Part shown: in pieces, positions 24,463 through 32,789 of the stretch
Layout: each line of letters begins with the position of its first letter
How positions within the stretch are numbered: position 1 is the stretch's first letter
From: Sediminivirga luteola
GTDB lineage: Bacteria; Actinomycetota; Actinomycetes; Actinomycetales; Brevibacteriaceae
DNA length: 64,000 bases
NCBI RefSeq assembly: GCF_014639315.1
Contig: NZ_BMFY01000005.1
Location: 62,001-126,000 of the forward strand
Direction: 5' to 3'
Position numbers and translations under genes: made by a program
Notes under the pieces: generated by a model
The model's input: the letters and a program-made list of their open reading frames with translations, nothing else
Told to the model about the DNA's origin: nothing
Database searches by the model: none

Positions 24463-25422
24463 ATGACGAGCCCCTTCGCCCCGGAGCCGGAGCAGCCGCG
24501 CACCGAGGGCATCGATCTGTCCGCTGCCCGCTCCGTCCCGCGCGAGCCCGGCGCCGATGCTGCCGTGCCGGGAACGGCCGCCGCCCAGCCCGGGCCCGGC
24601 GAGGTCGCGGTCCCGGCCCTCGTGATGGACGTGACCGAGGAGACCTTCAACGCCGTGGTGGAGCTCTCCGCCGAGGTGCCGGTCGTGATCGACCTGTGGG
24701 CCGACTGGTGCGCCCCGTGCAAGCAGCTCAGCCCCATCCTGGAGCGGGTCGTGGAATCCCACGGCGGCAAGGTGATCCTGGCCAAGGTCGACATCGAGGC
24801 GAATCCGCGGCTGCAACAGCTGTTCCAGGCCCAGTCCATCCCGACGGTCGTGGCGATCGTGAAGGGCCAGCCGGTACCGCTGTTCCAGGGCGCGCTTCCC
24901 GAGCCGCAGGTGAAGCAGTACTTCGACGAGCTGCTGAAGCTCGCCGCCGCCAATGGCGTCAACGGCCGCGCGGTCGTCGCCGGCGGCCAGGAGCAGGGCG
25001 AGCCGGCCCAGACCGTCAAGCATCCGGAAGCCCTCGACGCGCTGGAGCGCGGTGACCTGGACGCCGCCGAGGCCGCCTACTCTGCCGCCCTGAAGGAGGC
25101 TCCGGCCGACGAGGAGGCACGCGTCGGGCTGGCCCGCACCGGTCTGCTCAAGCGCGTCCGCGGCCTGAGCCTGGACGAGGCCCGCAAGGCCGCCGCCGAC
25201 GACCCCGGCAGCGTGGACGCCCAGCTCGCCGTCGCGGATCTGGACGTGGCCGGCGGGCATGTCGAGGACGCCTACGCCCGCCTGATCGAGTTGATCCGGC
25301 GCACCGCCGGCGAGGAACGGGACCGGGTGCGGCTGCGCCTGCTGGATCTGTTCGAGGTGGTCGGCAGCGAAGACCCCCGCACGGTCCGCGCCCGCTCCCA
25401 GCTGATGCGTGCCCTGTTCTGA
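24463..25422 (+). CDS. Thioredoxin-domain protein with TPR tail (CnoX/YbbN type)
   Basis: A 319-residue cytoplasmic protein. After a ~50-residue acidic lead comes a thioredoxin fold (DVTEETFNAVVELSAEVPVVIDLWADWCAPCKQ) with the redox motif WCAPC near residue 82-86 and the cis-Pro in SIPTVVAI. From ~190 onward are helical TPR-like repeats (ALERGDLDAAEAAYSAAL, LDEARKAAADDPGS, DAYARLIELIRRTAGE). Related CnoX/YbbN proteins hold oxidised or unfolded clients and pass them to GroEL or DnaK. The CxxC pair here could also support reductase activity. GAGGAGA precedes the ATG. The gene lies between two homologous envelope modules, suggesting a shared operon role. Confidence 0.9.
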   Translation: MTSPFAPEPEQPRTEGIDLSAARSVPREPGADAAVPGTAAAQPGPGEVAVPALVMDVTEETFNAVVELSAEVPVVIDLWADWCAPCKQLSPILERVVESHGGKVILAKVDIEANPRLQQLFQAQSIPTVVAIVKGQPVPLFQGALPEPQVKQYFDELLKLAAANGVNGRAVVAGGQEQGEPAQTVKHPEALDALERGDLDAAEAAYSAALKEAPADEEARVGLARTGLLKRVRGLSLDEARKAAADDPGSVDAQLAVADLDVAGGHVEDAYARLIELIRRTAGEERDRVRLRLLDLFEVVGSEDPRTVRARSQLMRALF

Positions 25423-25441
25423 CAGGGGTGCATGAGAACCG

Positions 25442-26263
25442 GTGAACTCCACGCTGCTGAAACTCGTCCCGGCCGCCGTGGCCCTGGTGCTGGGCGCGGT
25501 GGTCCTGACCCTGGCGCTGCGCGCTGGGCTGACGGCCGGGGCGGACGACACGCTGCGCTCGGAACCGCTGGTCGTGGGGGAGGTGCACGCGCTGACCCTC
25601 AATGAGGGCATCGTGCCCTTCCGCAACACCACGGCCACCGTCTCGGTGGAGTCGGAGGAGCCGGTGTTCCTGGGCGTGGCGAACCCCGTCGACGTCGCCA
25701 GCTACCTGGGCGGCGTGGCGGTGGAGGAGATCACCGAGGTGCAGGTGCCGGGTGAGCTGAGTCACCGGCAGGTGCCCGGCGAGAACGAACCGCCGGCGCC
25801 GCCCGGCGACCTGGACTGGTGGGCCGGCTCCCAGACCGGCACGAGCGTGGCCCACAGCTTCGACGTCGACGCCGAGCCGGGCATGGTCGTCCTGCTCGGA
25901 GCCGAGGGGCAGCCGATCGAGGACGCGCGCGTGACGGTCACGGTGGAGACCGATGGCGTCTTCGGCCTGAGCCTGATGGGCGTGGCGCTCGCCTCGCTGC
26001 TCTTCGGCGTCGCCGCGTTCCTCGCGCTGACCTGGTGGTACGACCGCATCCGCCTGGCGCCCCGGCGATCTGCCGGTGAGAGGCGCTTCCCTCGTCGTCC
26101 CGCCGAACGCGGCGCGCCGTCTCGGCTGGACCGGCGAGGACGCGACCGTTCCAGCGGAGCTGCCGGTGTTCTCGGGGGCCTGCGGAATCGCGTCGCGGGT
26201 GCCGGGCGTGCCGTCCGCCCCGGAGCATCCCGTCGCTCGTCCGGCTCCAGGAGGCGCCGATGA
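25442..26263 (+). CDS. Two-helix envelope membrane protein, split paralogue of the fused protein's N-module
   Basis: A 273-residue protein: helix 1 (~8-30), an extracellular beta domain (~35-175), helix 2 (~180-203) ending in WWYDRIRL, and a long Arg-rich cytoplasmic tail (~205-273). The outside part aligns by eye with residues ~26-165 of the protein at 22745-24400. Matching segments are DLDWWAGSQTGTS with ADLWTSEVTGEGT, and FDVDAEPGMVVLLGAEG with LRWDAEPGRTAFLVASDG. GTG start at 25442, no strong ribosome site. It overlaps the next gene by 4 nt (ATGA). The function is not known. The Arg-rich tail may interact with nucleic acid or acidic proteins, which is speculation. Confidence 0.78.
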   Translation: MNSTLLKLVPAAVALVLGAVVLTLALRAGLTAGADDTLRSEPLVVGEVHALTLNEGIVPFRNTTATVSVESEEPVFLGVANPVDVASYLGGVAVEEITEVQVPGELSHRQVPGENEPPAPPGDLDWWAGSQTGTSVAHSFDVDAEPGMVVLLGAEGQPIEDARVTVTVETDGVFGLSLMGVALASLLFGVAAFLALTWWYDRIRLAPRRSAGERRFPRRPAERGAPSRLDRRGRDRSSGAAGVLGGLRNRVAGAGRAVRPGASRRSSGSRRRR

Positions 26264-27315
26264 TGTCTCAGCTGCCTCAGCCTTTCCGTCCGGGCCGCCC
26301 TGCCGGCCTAGCTGGCCCCGCCCGCCTCGCCGACCCGCGCCGCTTATCCCGTCGCCGCGGGTTCGCCGCCGCCGTGGCCGCGGCTGGGGCGCTGGCGCTC
26401 ACTGGCTGCGACGCGCTGCAGGTGGCGCAGCCGGAGGCCCCGGAAGTGCCGCCGCCTTCGAAGGTCGCCGCCCAGCCCGACCAGGCCGCCGAGTTCCTGG
26501 CCGGGTACTCCGATCGTCTCGGTGAGGCGCTTGGCCAGGACGGCGAGGGCCTGGAGGATCTGCAGGCGGCGCCGCTGCTGGAGCGCACCCAGGCCGAGCT
26601 GCTCATCGCCGAGGCCTCCGACGAGACACTCGCGTCCATGTCCTACGTCGACATCATCCCGGCGGCCCCCATGCTCAGCGAGTACCCGCTGTGGTTCATC
26701 GCCGTCGCCACCCCGTACAACGCCGAGGAATCCCGGCAGATCATGCTGGTGAGCCGGGAGAACGCCGCGGGCTCCTGGCGGGTCAACCAGACCGCGTTCC
26801 TCCAGGCGGACGCGGTGCCGGTCTTCCTGGGCGACGGGGAAGGCGCGGTCGAGCCGGCCGAGCCCGGGTTCACCGAACGGGCGCGGCAGGCGGAGGAGCA
26901 GCTGGCGGGGTTCCTGGCCGGCGGCGATGAACCGTCGGCGGCCGCCGTGGATTCGCAGGCTTTCCAGGATTACCGCGACTACCAGGGCGAACTCAGTGAT
27001 CCGGAGAACGGCTTCGACGACGTGTCCGCCGAATGCGCGCCCTACTCATCCTCTCAGGAGCCGCTCCTGGAACGGGCGCTGAGCACCCAGGACGGCGCCA
27101 TCGCGCTGGGAGAGGTGCGCTGCACCCTGCAGATCTCCGTGGGCGAGGAGTTCGCCTTGAACCTCGGGCCCGCCGTGGAAGCCGTCATGACCGGCGACGG
27201 CACCGGCAACACGGTGCAGGTGTCGACCTCGCATCCCTACGTGGTGACCGAGACCGACGGCGAACTCACCCTGCGCGCCACCGACTGGTACCTGCTGGAA
27301 GCGGTCACGGACTAA
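26260..27315 (+). CDS. Lipoprotein, split paralogue of the fused protein's C-module
   Basis: A 351-residue predicted lipoprotein with an unusually long, basic N-region (~1-33, containing RRLSRRRGF). The hydrophobic core GFAAAVAAAGALALTG ends at Cys50 in the lipobox LTG-C. The outside domain (EFLAGYSDRLGEAL, SMSYVDIIPAAPMLSEYPLWFIAVATPYN, QIMLVSRENAAGSWRVNQTAFL) parallels residues ~231-551 of the fused protein at 22745-24400. The twin RR before the hydrophobic stretch raises a possible Tat route. AGGAGG lies 5 nt before the ATG, which overlaps the upstream stop. Its TAA overlaps the stop of the convergent hydrolase gene. Confidence 0.8.
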   Translation: MMSQLPQPFRPGRPAGLAGPARLADPRRLSRRRGFAAAVAAAGALALTGCDALQVAQPEAPEVPPPSKVAAQPDQAAEFLAGYSDRLGEALGQDGEGLEDLQAAPLLERTQAELLIAEASDETLASMSYVDIIPAAPMLSEYPLWFIAVATPYNAEESRQIMLVSRENAAGSWRVNQTAFLQADAVPVFLGDGEGAVEPAEPGFTERARQAEEQLAGFLAGGDEPSAAAVDSQAFQDYRDYQGELSDPENGFDDVSAECAPYSSSQEPLLERALSTQDGAIALGEVRCTLQISVGEEFALNLGPAVEAVMTGDGTGNTVQVSTSHPYVVTETDGELTLRATDWYLLEAVTD

Positions 27316-28562
27316 AGCGCGCCCCGGCCGCCGCAGAACAGGCGGCGGGGGAGGAGCGTCTCCGCGGCGATGCCCGCGCGGACGATCGACGCGATATGGC
27401 GCGAAGCGCCGATACGGGGCAGCGCGGCCAGGGCCCCGGGATCGGCGGCGAACGCGCGATGCCTGCCCTCACCCGCGGCGCTCACAGCGGCCAGCGCCGC
27501 CAGGCCGTGCGTATCCAGCGCGCTGTGGCCGGTCGCCGGCACCGGCACGAGAACGCCGTCGGGGACGGCCGCGGCGATGCGCTCGGCCACTGGCCGCGGC
27601 GTGCGCAGATCGCGTTCGCCGCTGAGCACGATGACAGGCCACTCGAATCGGCGCCAGTGCGCCGCCAGGTCCAGCGGCGCGCCTTCGAAAGGGCCGAATG
27701 CCCGTGCCGCGCGGCCCAGGCTGGCCGCCGGATCGAACGGTCCGCCGTCCGGTTCGGGCGCGTAGTTCAGCTCCCGGTGGGCGATCCTTCCCACCAGGTC
27801 GAACTCCATCACGAACGGGGAACCCTCCTCGGTCTCTCGGCTCCCCAGGGACGCCAGCCAGCGCCAGGTACGGTGCACGCGTCCGGCGGTGCGCTCGCGC
27901 AGCAGCCGCTCCAGGGTGTCCAGTCCGGCGAACTCGTAGACGATCCGGGCGACCTCGCAGGCCTCCTGCAGCGTGGCGGTGCCCGAATGCACCAGGCCGC
28001 GCAGAAGCTTGGCGGCGATGACGGTCCGCGGGTCGTCGCCGTCCCAGAGCAGCCGGCGGGCGTAGACGCGCACATGCTGATGGTCGTCCGGCCCGGACAT
28101 GGCCGAATCCAGCACCATCGCCGCGACGCGGTCCGGATGCCAGGCCGCGAACGCCTGCGCGAGGTAACTGCCGTACGAGGACCCGTAGACCACCGCCTGC
28201 GGGACCTGCTCGGCGTCCAGGACCGCGGCGAGGTCATCGGCGGCCGCGCGCAGGGTCATCGCGGTGCGGGGCAGGTCCTCTCCCGTCGTGCCGGTCCGGG
28301 ACAGGCCGACGCCGCGATGCTCCGCCATGATCACGTCGAGACCCTGCGCGGCGGCACGCCGGCGCAAGCCGTGGTACGGCAGCACGGAAGCCAGGCCGGG
28401 TCCGCCCGGCACGATGAGCGCGGGTGCCCTGGAAGCCGGTCCGGTCCTGACGTAACCGAGGTCGAACGCCGGTGAGGTGTCGTCTGCCGGCCGGCGGACG
28501 AACCTGACGCCCGGCATGCGCGCGGCACGTGCGCGGAGCCGGTTGCGGGTCTTGTCAGCCAT
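27312..28562 (-). CDS. Alpha/beta-hydrolase, prolyl-aminopeptidase-like
   Basis: A 416-residue hydrolase with an oxyanion motif GGPG (LIVPGGPGLAS), nucleophile elbow GSSYGS, acid in SGERDLRTP and base in TGHSALDTHG. The long insert between elbow and acid residue (a lid with HRTWRWLASLG and HRELNYAPEPDG) is characteristic of the proline iminopeptidase / tripeptidyl-peptidase S33 group. That group cleaves N-terminal proline or hydrolyses small esters and amides. AAAGGA is 7 nt before the ATG at 28562; the in-frame extension to 28676 lies inside the TetR gene and was rejected. It overlaps the TetR gene and is probably its main target. Confidence 0.87.
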   Translation of the reverse strand: MADKTRNRLRARAARMPGVRFVRRPADDTSPAFDLGYVRTGPASRAPALIVPGGPGLASVLPYHGLRRRAAAQGLDVIMAEHRGVGLSRTGTTGEDLPRTAMTLRAAADDLAAVLDAEQVPQAVVYGSSYGSYLAQAFAAWHPDRVAAMVLDSAMSGPDDHQHVRVYARRLLWDGDDPRTVIAAKLLRGLVHSGTATLQEACEVARIVYEFAGLDTLERLLRERTAGRVHRTWRWLASLGSRETEEGSPFVMEFDLVGRIAHRELNYAPEPDGGPFDPAASLGRAARAFGPFEGAPLDLAAHWRRFEWPVIVLSGERDLRTPRPVAERIAAAVPDGVLVPVPATGHSALDTHGLAALAAVSAAGEGRHRAFAADPGALAALPRIGASRHIASIVRAGIAAETLLPRRLFCGGRGAL

Positions 28563-29214
28563 GGAGGGGTCCTTTCGCCTGGGGGTGCGGGGGAGCCTGC
28601 GATGCCTGCGCCGTGCGTGCCCGGTCCGCGTTCCCGGCGAGCGCGCGGGCGGCACGCTCTGCGATGCGGCGGGCATCGGCGGTCGTCACCGGGGAGGCGG
28701 GGGTGAGGGCTTCCAGCATGAGGCCGTTGAGCAGGGCGATCAGACCCGCGGAGGCGTCCTCGACATCACCGGCGTCGAGCAGGCCGTCTTCGGCGAGGAC
28801 GCCGAGCCAGCGGCGCATCCGCTCGTGCGCCGCCGTCACGGCACCGCTCAGGACCAGGCGGGTGTGCTCGGGCGAGGAGGACAACGCCGCGGTGTAGAAG
28901 GCGAACCACCGGTCCAGGCCTCCGGTCTCGTCAAGCGAATCGGGAAGGAACTGCAGCACGCCGTGGACCAGCCTGTCACCCGGCGGGACCGCGCGGTCCA
29001 GGACGACCGACTCGTCGAGTTCCTCGGTGACCAGCTGGGCTACGACCGCGCCGACGAGCTCGCGCTGCGTGGGGAAGTGGTGCCGCAGGGTCCCGACGCC
29101 GATGCCGGCCTCGGTGCTCACGGCACGGACGGTCAGGGCGCTGACGCCTTCGCGCAGGGCCAGGGCGCGGGCTGCGGCGAGGATCTGCGCGCGGCGGCCG
29201 GGAGGAGCTGGCAT
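28555..29214 (-). CDS. TetR-family repressor
   Basis: A 219-residue regulator with an N-terminal TetR helix-turn-helix (RAQILAAARALALREGVSALTVRAVSTEAGIGVGTLRHHFPTQREL) and a C-terminal ligand domain of the TetR_C_6-like kind. Its end overlaps the hydrolase start by 8 bp, so the two form one transcription unit. A 24-bp palindrome just upstream (29227-29250) is the likely self-operator. A TAGCGT box 6 nt before the ATG at 29214 suggests a leaderless or nearly leaderless message. The inducer is unknown, possibly a substrate of the hydrolase. Confidence 0.92.
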   Translation of the reverse strand: MPAPPGRRAQILAAARALALREGVSALTVRAVSTEAGIGVGTLRHHFPTQRELVGAVVAQLVTEELDESVVLDRAVPPGDRLVHGVLQFLPDSLDETGGLDRWFAFYTAALSSSPEHTRLVLSGAVTAAHERMRRWLGVLAEDGLLDAGDVEDASAGLIALLNGLMLEALTPASPVTTADARRIAERAARALAGNADRARTAQASQAPPHPQAKGPLHG

Positions 29215-29226
29215 GAGGCCACGCTA

Positions 29227-29250
29227 GCACGCTGTACTAGTACGCTGTGC
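29227..29250. promoter_or_regulatory. TetR operator palindrome
   Basis: A symmetric site: GCAC (29227-29230), 3-nt spacer, GTACTAGTAC (29234-29243), 3-nt spacer, GTGC (29247-29250), all centred at 29238.5. It covers the promoter of the TetR-hydrolase operon and lies about 50 bp from the -10 of the divergent membrane-protein gene, so it could control both. Confidence 0.6.
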
Positions 29251-29300
29251 CGGCGCCGGCTCGCTCGCGGCAGATGGACGGCGCCCGGGGAAGGGCAGGC

Positions 29301-29306
29301 TAAAAT
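29301..29306 (+). promoter_or_regulatory. -10 hexamer of leaderless membrane-protein transcript
   Basis: TAAAAT, then exactly 7 nt to the GTG at 29314. An ATG at 29305 overlaps this box and would have neither leader nor ribosome site, so the GTG is preferred. Confidence 0.55.
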
Positions 29307-29313
29307 GCTGCGG

Positions 29314-29664
29314 GTGATCCCGTTCCTGACCGTCGTCCTGTTCGCCGCCTCCGGCCTGCTGTTCCTGTGGGGCCTGGTGCAGGCGATCCGCAACCGGCCG
29401 GCGGGCAAGCCGATCCTGATCTACACCGGCGTCCTGGAAGTGCTGCTGCTGATCCAGCTCATCGTCAGTGCCGTGCTGTTCCCCACGCATCCGGGCACCG
29501 ACGGCGTGCTCTTCTTCGGCTACCTGCTCACCGCGATCGTGATGATCCCGCTGGCATGGTTCTGGGCGTTCGCCGAGCTGAGCCGGTGGGGGCCGGCGGT
29601 GCTGGCGGCGGCGGGCATCACGGTGGTGGTCATGATCGAGAGGATGGTCCAGCTATGGGTGTGA
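29314..29664 (+). CDS. Small four-helix membrane protein
   Basis: A 116-residue hydrophobic protein with four predicted helices: IPFLTVVLFAASGLLFLWGL, a second around PILIYTGVLEVLLLIQLIVSAVLF, a third in VLFFGYLLTAIVMIPLAWFWAF, and a fourth in AVLAAAGITVVVMIERMVQLWV. It resembles uncharacterised membrane proteins common in actinobacteria. The GTG at 29314 was chosen from the leaderless -10 spacing. It overlaps the next membrane-protein gene by 10 bp, so the two are probably co-translated and may form a complex. No function can be read. Confidence 0.72.
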   Translation: MIPFLTVVLFAASGLLFLWGLVQAIRNRPAGKPILIYTGVLEVLLLIQLIVSAVLFPTHPGTDGVLFFGYLLTAIVMIPLAWFWAFAELSRWGPAVLAAAGITVVVMIERMVQLWV

Positions 29665-30074
29665 ACCCCTATTCCGCGATGCACTCCGGCCCCGGACGCG
29701 GTCTCGCGGCGGTGTACGGGATCTTCGCGCTCGCGGCCTCCGCGCGGGCGGGCGTGCAGATCATCCGGGACTTCTCCGAGGCGCCGCTGGCCTACTCGCT
29801 CTCCGGCGTCGCCGCCGCCGTCTACATCCTGGCCACCGTCTGCCTCGTCGTCGGCAACCGCGTCACGCACCGGATCGCGCTGCTCTCCTGCGTCTTCGAG
29901 TTCGCCGGCGTGGTGGTCGTCGGCACCCTGAGTCTGATGCTGCCGGACGTCTTCCGGGTCCACTCGGTCTGGTCGCTGTACGGGATCGACTACGGCTTCT
30001 TCCCCCTCATCCTCCCCGTGATCGGGCTGCTCTGGCTCCGGCACGTCGAACGCCGCATCCGGCAGGCGGCCTGA
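29655..30074 (+). CDS. Small multi-pass membrane protein
   Basis: A 139-residue integral membrane protein with an N-terminal soluble stretch (MGVNPYSAMHSGPGRG) and four helices (AAVYGIFALAASARAG, YSLSGVAAAVYILATVCLVVG, IALLSCVFEFAGVVVVGTLSLML, FPLILPVIGLLWL). It ends in a basic tail. The conserved-looking segments YGIFALAASARAGVQI and FAGVVVVGTLSL match a family of uncharacterised actinobacterial membrane proteins. The ATG at 29655 lies inside the preceding gene, implying coupling. Nothing further is visible on function. The 181-bp gap after it leads to the glutamate transport operon and contains its promoter. Confidence 0.72.
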   Translation: MGVNPYSAMHSGPGRGLAAVYGIFALAASARAGVQIIRDFSEAPLAYSLSGVAAAVYILATVCLVVGNRVTHRIALLSCVFEFAGVVVVGTLSLMLPDVFRVHSVWSLYGIDYGFFPLILPVIGLLWLRHVERRIRQAA

Positions 30075-30243
30075 GGCCCCCTCCCCGGGGTGCCCGGCCG
30101 CGGGATCCGCGGCAACGGGATCCGCAGCCCTCGTGTGGCCCGGCAGCACAGCAGAAAATCTTCCTGGGGGGAGGAGACTGTTTCGGTTCGGTCACGAATG
30201 CGCTGCTGAGCTGCGCGAAATGACCGTGTAACGGAGAACAGGG

Positions 30244-30249
30244 TAGGTT
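30244..30249 (+). promoter_or_regulatory. -10 hexamer of the gluABCD operon
   Basis: TAGGTT, 6 nt before the gluA ATG at 30256. The short distance again suggests a leaderless or near-leaderless first cistron. Confidence 0.45.
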
Positions 30250-30255
30250 TCTCCT

Positions 30256-31014
<759 letters not shown>

Positions 31015-31017
31015 CAC

Positions 31018-31043
31018 GGCGGGCGTCCCCGCGGACGTCCGCC
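31018..31043 (+). terminator. 11-bp hairpin between gluA and gluB
   Basis: GGCGGGCGTCC (31018-31028) pairs with GGACGTCCGCC (31033-31043) over a CCGC loop, 11 pairs with one G-U, starting 4 nt after the gluA stop. No T-run. It would stop or slow 3' decay between cistrons and help raise the binding protein over the ATPase. Confidence 0.5.
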
Positions 31044-31085
31044 AGGCGCCCCCTCACGCAGTCCCCCGAACCGAAGGAGAAACAC

Positions 31086-31985
31086 ATGAAGAAGATCACC
31101 TTCCTCACCGCGGCACTCGCCGCGGGCGCGCTCACCCTGTCCGCGTGCGGCCAGGAGGGCACCCCCGACGCCGGCGGCGGCGAAGGGGCGGCCGCCGGCG
31201 ACGCGCCCGTCTACGAGGTGGCCGAGGACGCCGACTTCTCCGAGAGCGACACCTGGGAGGCGGCCCAGAGCAACGGCACCCTGACCATCGGCGTCCGCTT
31301 CGACCAGCCCGGCCTGGGCAACCGCCCGGCCGGTGCCGACGTCCCCGAGGGCTTCGACATCGAGATCGCCAAGCTCGTGGCGGCCCACCTGGGCTTCGCC
31401 CCGGAGGAGATCGAGTGGGTCGAGACCGTCTCGGCCAACCGCGAGCCGTTCCTGCAGAACGGCACCGTGGACCTCGTCGTGGCCACCTACACCATCAACG
31501 ACGAGCGCAAGCAGGTCGTCGACTTTGCCGGGCCGTACTACGTCGCCGGGCAGGATCTGCTCGTGGCCGAGGACTCGGACATCGCGGGCCCGGAGGATCT
31601 GGCAGGCACGTCAGTGTGCTCGGTCGACGGCTCCACCCCGGCCCAGCGCATCGCCGAGGAGTACCCCGAGGCGGATCTGGTCACCTACGACGTCTACTCC
31701 AAGTGCGTCACCGACCTGCAGAGCGGCTCCGTCGACGCGGTCACCACGGACGACGCCATCCTCCGCGGTTACGCCGCCCAGAGCGACGGCGCGCTGAAGG
31801 TGGTCGGCAACCCGTTCTCCGATGAGCCCTACGGCGTCGGCCTGCCCAAGGACGACCAGGTGCTCCGCGACGCCGTGAACGACGCCCTCGACGAGGCGCG
31901 CGACAACGGCTACTGGACCGAGGCGTTCGAGTACACACTCGGCGACTCCTCCGGCGTCGAGCAGCCCGAGGTCGACCGCTACTGA
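31086..31985 (+). CDS. gluB: Glutamate-binding lipoprotein
   Basis: A 299-residue lipoprotein (lipobox LSA-C, Cys21) that captures glutamate outside the membrane. The SBP_bac_3 fold is clear: TLTIGVRFDQPGLGN, VPEGFDIEIAKLVAAHLGF, VDLVVATYTINDERKQVVDFAGPYYVAGQDLLV, and SVCSVDGSTPAQRI. Cys pairs in the last domain (SVCSVDG and VYSKCVTDL) are typical of GluB-type proteins and may form a disulfide. AAGGAGA precedes the ATG. Strong hairpins on both sides of the gene suggest its mRNA segment is stabilised, matching the usual excess of binding protein over permease. Confidence 0.95.
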   Translation: MKKITFLTAALAAGALTLSACGQEGTPDAGGGEGAAAGDAPVYEVAEDADFSESDTWEAAQSNGTLTIGVRFDQPGLGNRPAGADVPEGFDIEIAKLVAAHLGFAPEEIEWVETVSANREPFLQNGTVDLVVATYTINDERKQVVDFAGPYYVAGQDLLVAEDSDIAGPEDLAGTSVCSVDGSTPAQRIAEEYPEADLVTYDVYSKCVTDLQSGSVDAVTTDDAILRGYAAQSDGALKVVGNPFSDEPYGVGLPKDDQVLRDAVNDALDEARDNGYWTEAFEYTLGDSSGVEQPEVDRY

Positions 31986-32007
31986 TCCCTCAAGCGACCG
32001 CGTGCCG

Positions 32008-32056
32008 GGGCCGGGCCGGCCGATGCCGCACTCGCGTGCATCAGCCGGCCCGGCCC
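32008..32056 (+). terminator. 19-bp hairpin between gluB and gluC
   Basis: The arm 32008-32026 (GGGCCGGGCCGGCCGATGC) pairs with 32038-32056 (GCATCAGCCGGCCCGGCCC), 19 positions with a single G-U and an 11-nt loop. It lies 23 nt after the gluB stop and 70 nt before gluC. It is by far the most stable RNA structure in the window and probably gives partial termination or protection of the upstream mRNA. Confidence 0.6.
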
Positions 32057-32126
32057 GTGGCCGGGTCGCCCGGCCTGTCGCCCACGGGCCGGCCCTCACG
32101 TCCCGCACAACGAAAGATCGACGACT

Positions 32127-32789
32127 GTGGACATATTCGACCTCAGCGGGCTGTTCCTCAGCGGCGCCTGGGGAACGCTGCGGCTGTTCCTCCTGGCGCT
32201 CGTCGGGTCGCTCGCCCTGGGCACGCTGCTGGCGGCCATGCGGGTTTCGCCGACGCCGGTGCTGCGCGGCGCCGCCGCCACCTACGTCACGGTGGTGCGG
32301 AACACCCCGCTGACCCTGGTGATGTTCTTCTGCGCCTTCGGGCTTCCCATCCTGGACATCCAGTTCGCCAGTGACCGCGGTCTGAACTCGTTCTTCTACG
32401 CCTCCCTCGCCCTGAGCGCGTACACCGCCTGTTTCGTCGCCGAGACGCTGCGCTCCGGCATCGCCGCCATCCCGGTCGGTCAGGCCGAGGCGGCTCGGGC
32501 CATCGGGCTCAGCTTCCGCCAGACCCTGAGCCTGATCGTGCTTCCGCAGGCGTTCCGCACCGTGATCCCGCCGCTGGGCAGCGTGGTGATCGCGATGCTC
32601 AAGAACACGTCCATCGCCTCGGCGTTCAACAACCGGGAGCTCATCTCGGCCATGCGCTCGGGCATCGAGATCCGCGGCGACATGGTGATCACGATCCTGA
32701 TCGCCACCGCCCTCATTTACCTGGTCCTGGCGCTCGGCCTGGGTCGGATCTTCGACCTCCTGGAGCGGAAGCTGGTGATCCTGCGATGA
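32127..32789 (+). CDS. gluC: Glutamate ABC transporter permease
   Basis: A 220-residue inner-membrane permease of the HisMQ/GlnP type, about five helices. The cytoplasmic EAA loop is GQAEAARAIGLSFRQTLSLIVLPQAFR, the contact point for the ATPase. VVRNTPLTLVMFFCAFGLP is the characteristic early segment. GTG start at 32127, preceded by GAAAG at about 11 nt. Its end overlaps the start of gluD by 4 nt (ATGA), so the two permeases are made together as the expected heterodimer. Confidence 0.93.
   Translation: MDIFDLSGLFLSGAWGTLRLFLLALVGSLALGTLLAAMRVSPTPVLRGAAATYVTVVRNTPLTLVMFFCAFGLPILDIQFASDRGLNSFFYASLALSAYTACFVAETLRSGIAAIPVGQAEAARAIGLSFRQTLSLIVLPQAFRTVIPPLGSVVIAMLKNTSIASAFNNRELISAMRSGIEIRGDMVITILIATALIYLVLALGLGRIFDLLERKLVILR

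Noticed and set aside
28477-29313. N-terminal extension of the small membrane protein at 29314
   Set aside because: It runs antisense through the TetR gene and its promoter; the leaderless -10 box supports the short start.
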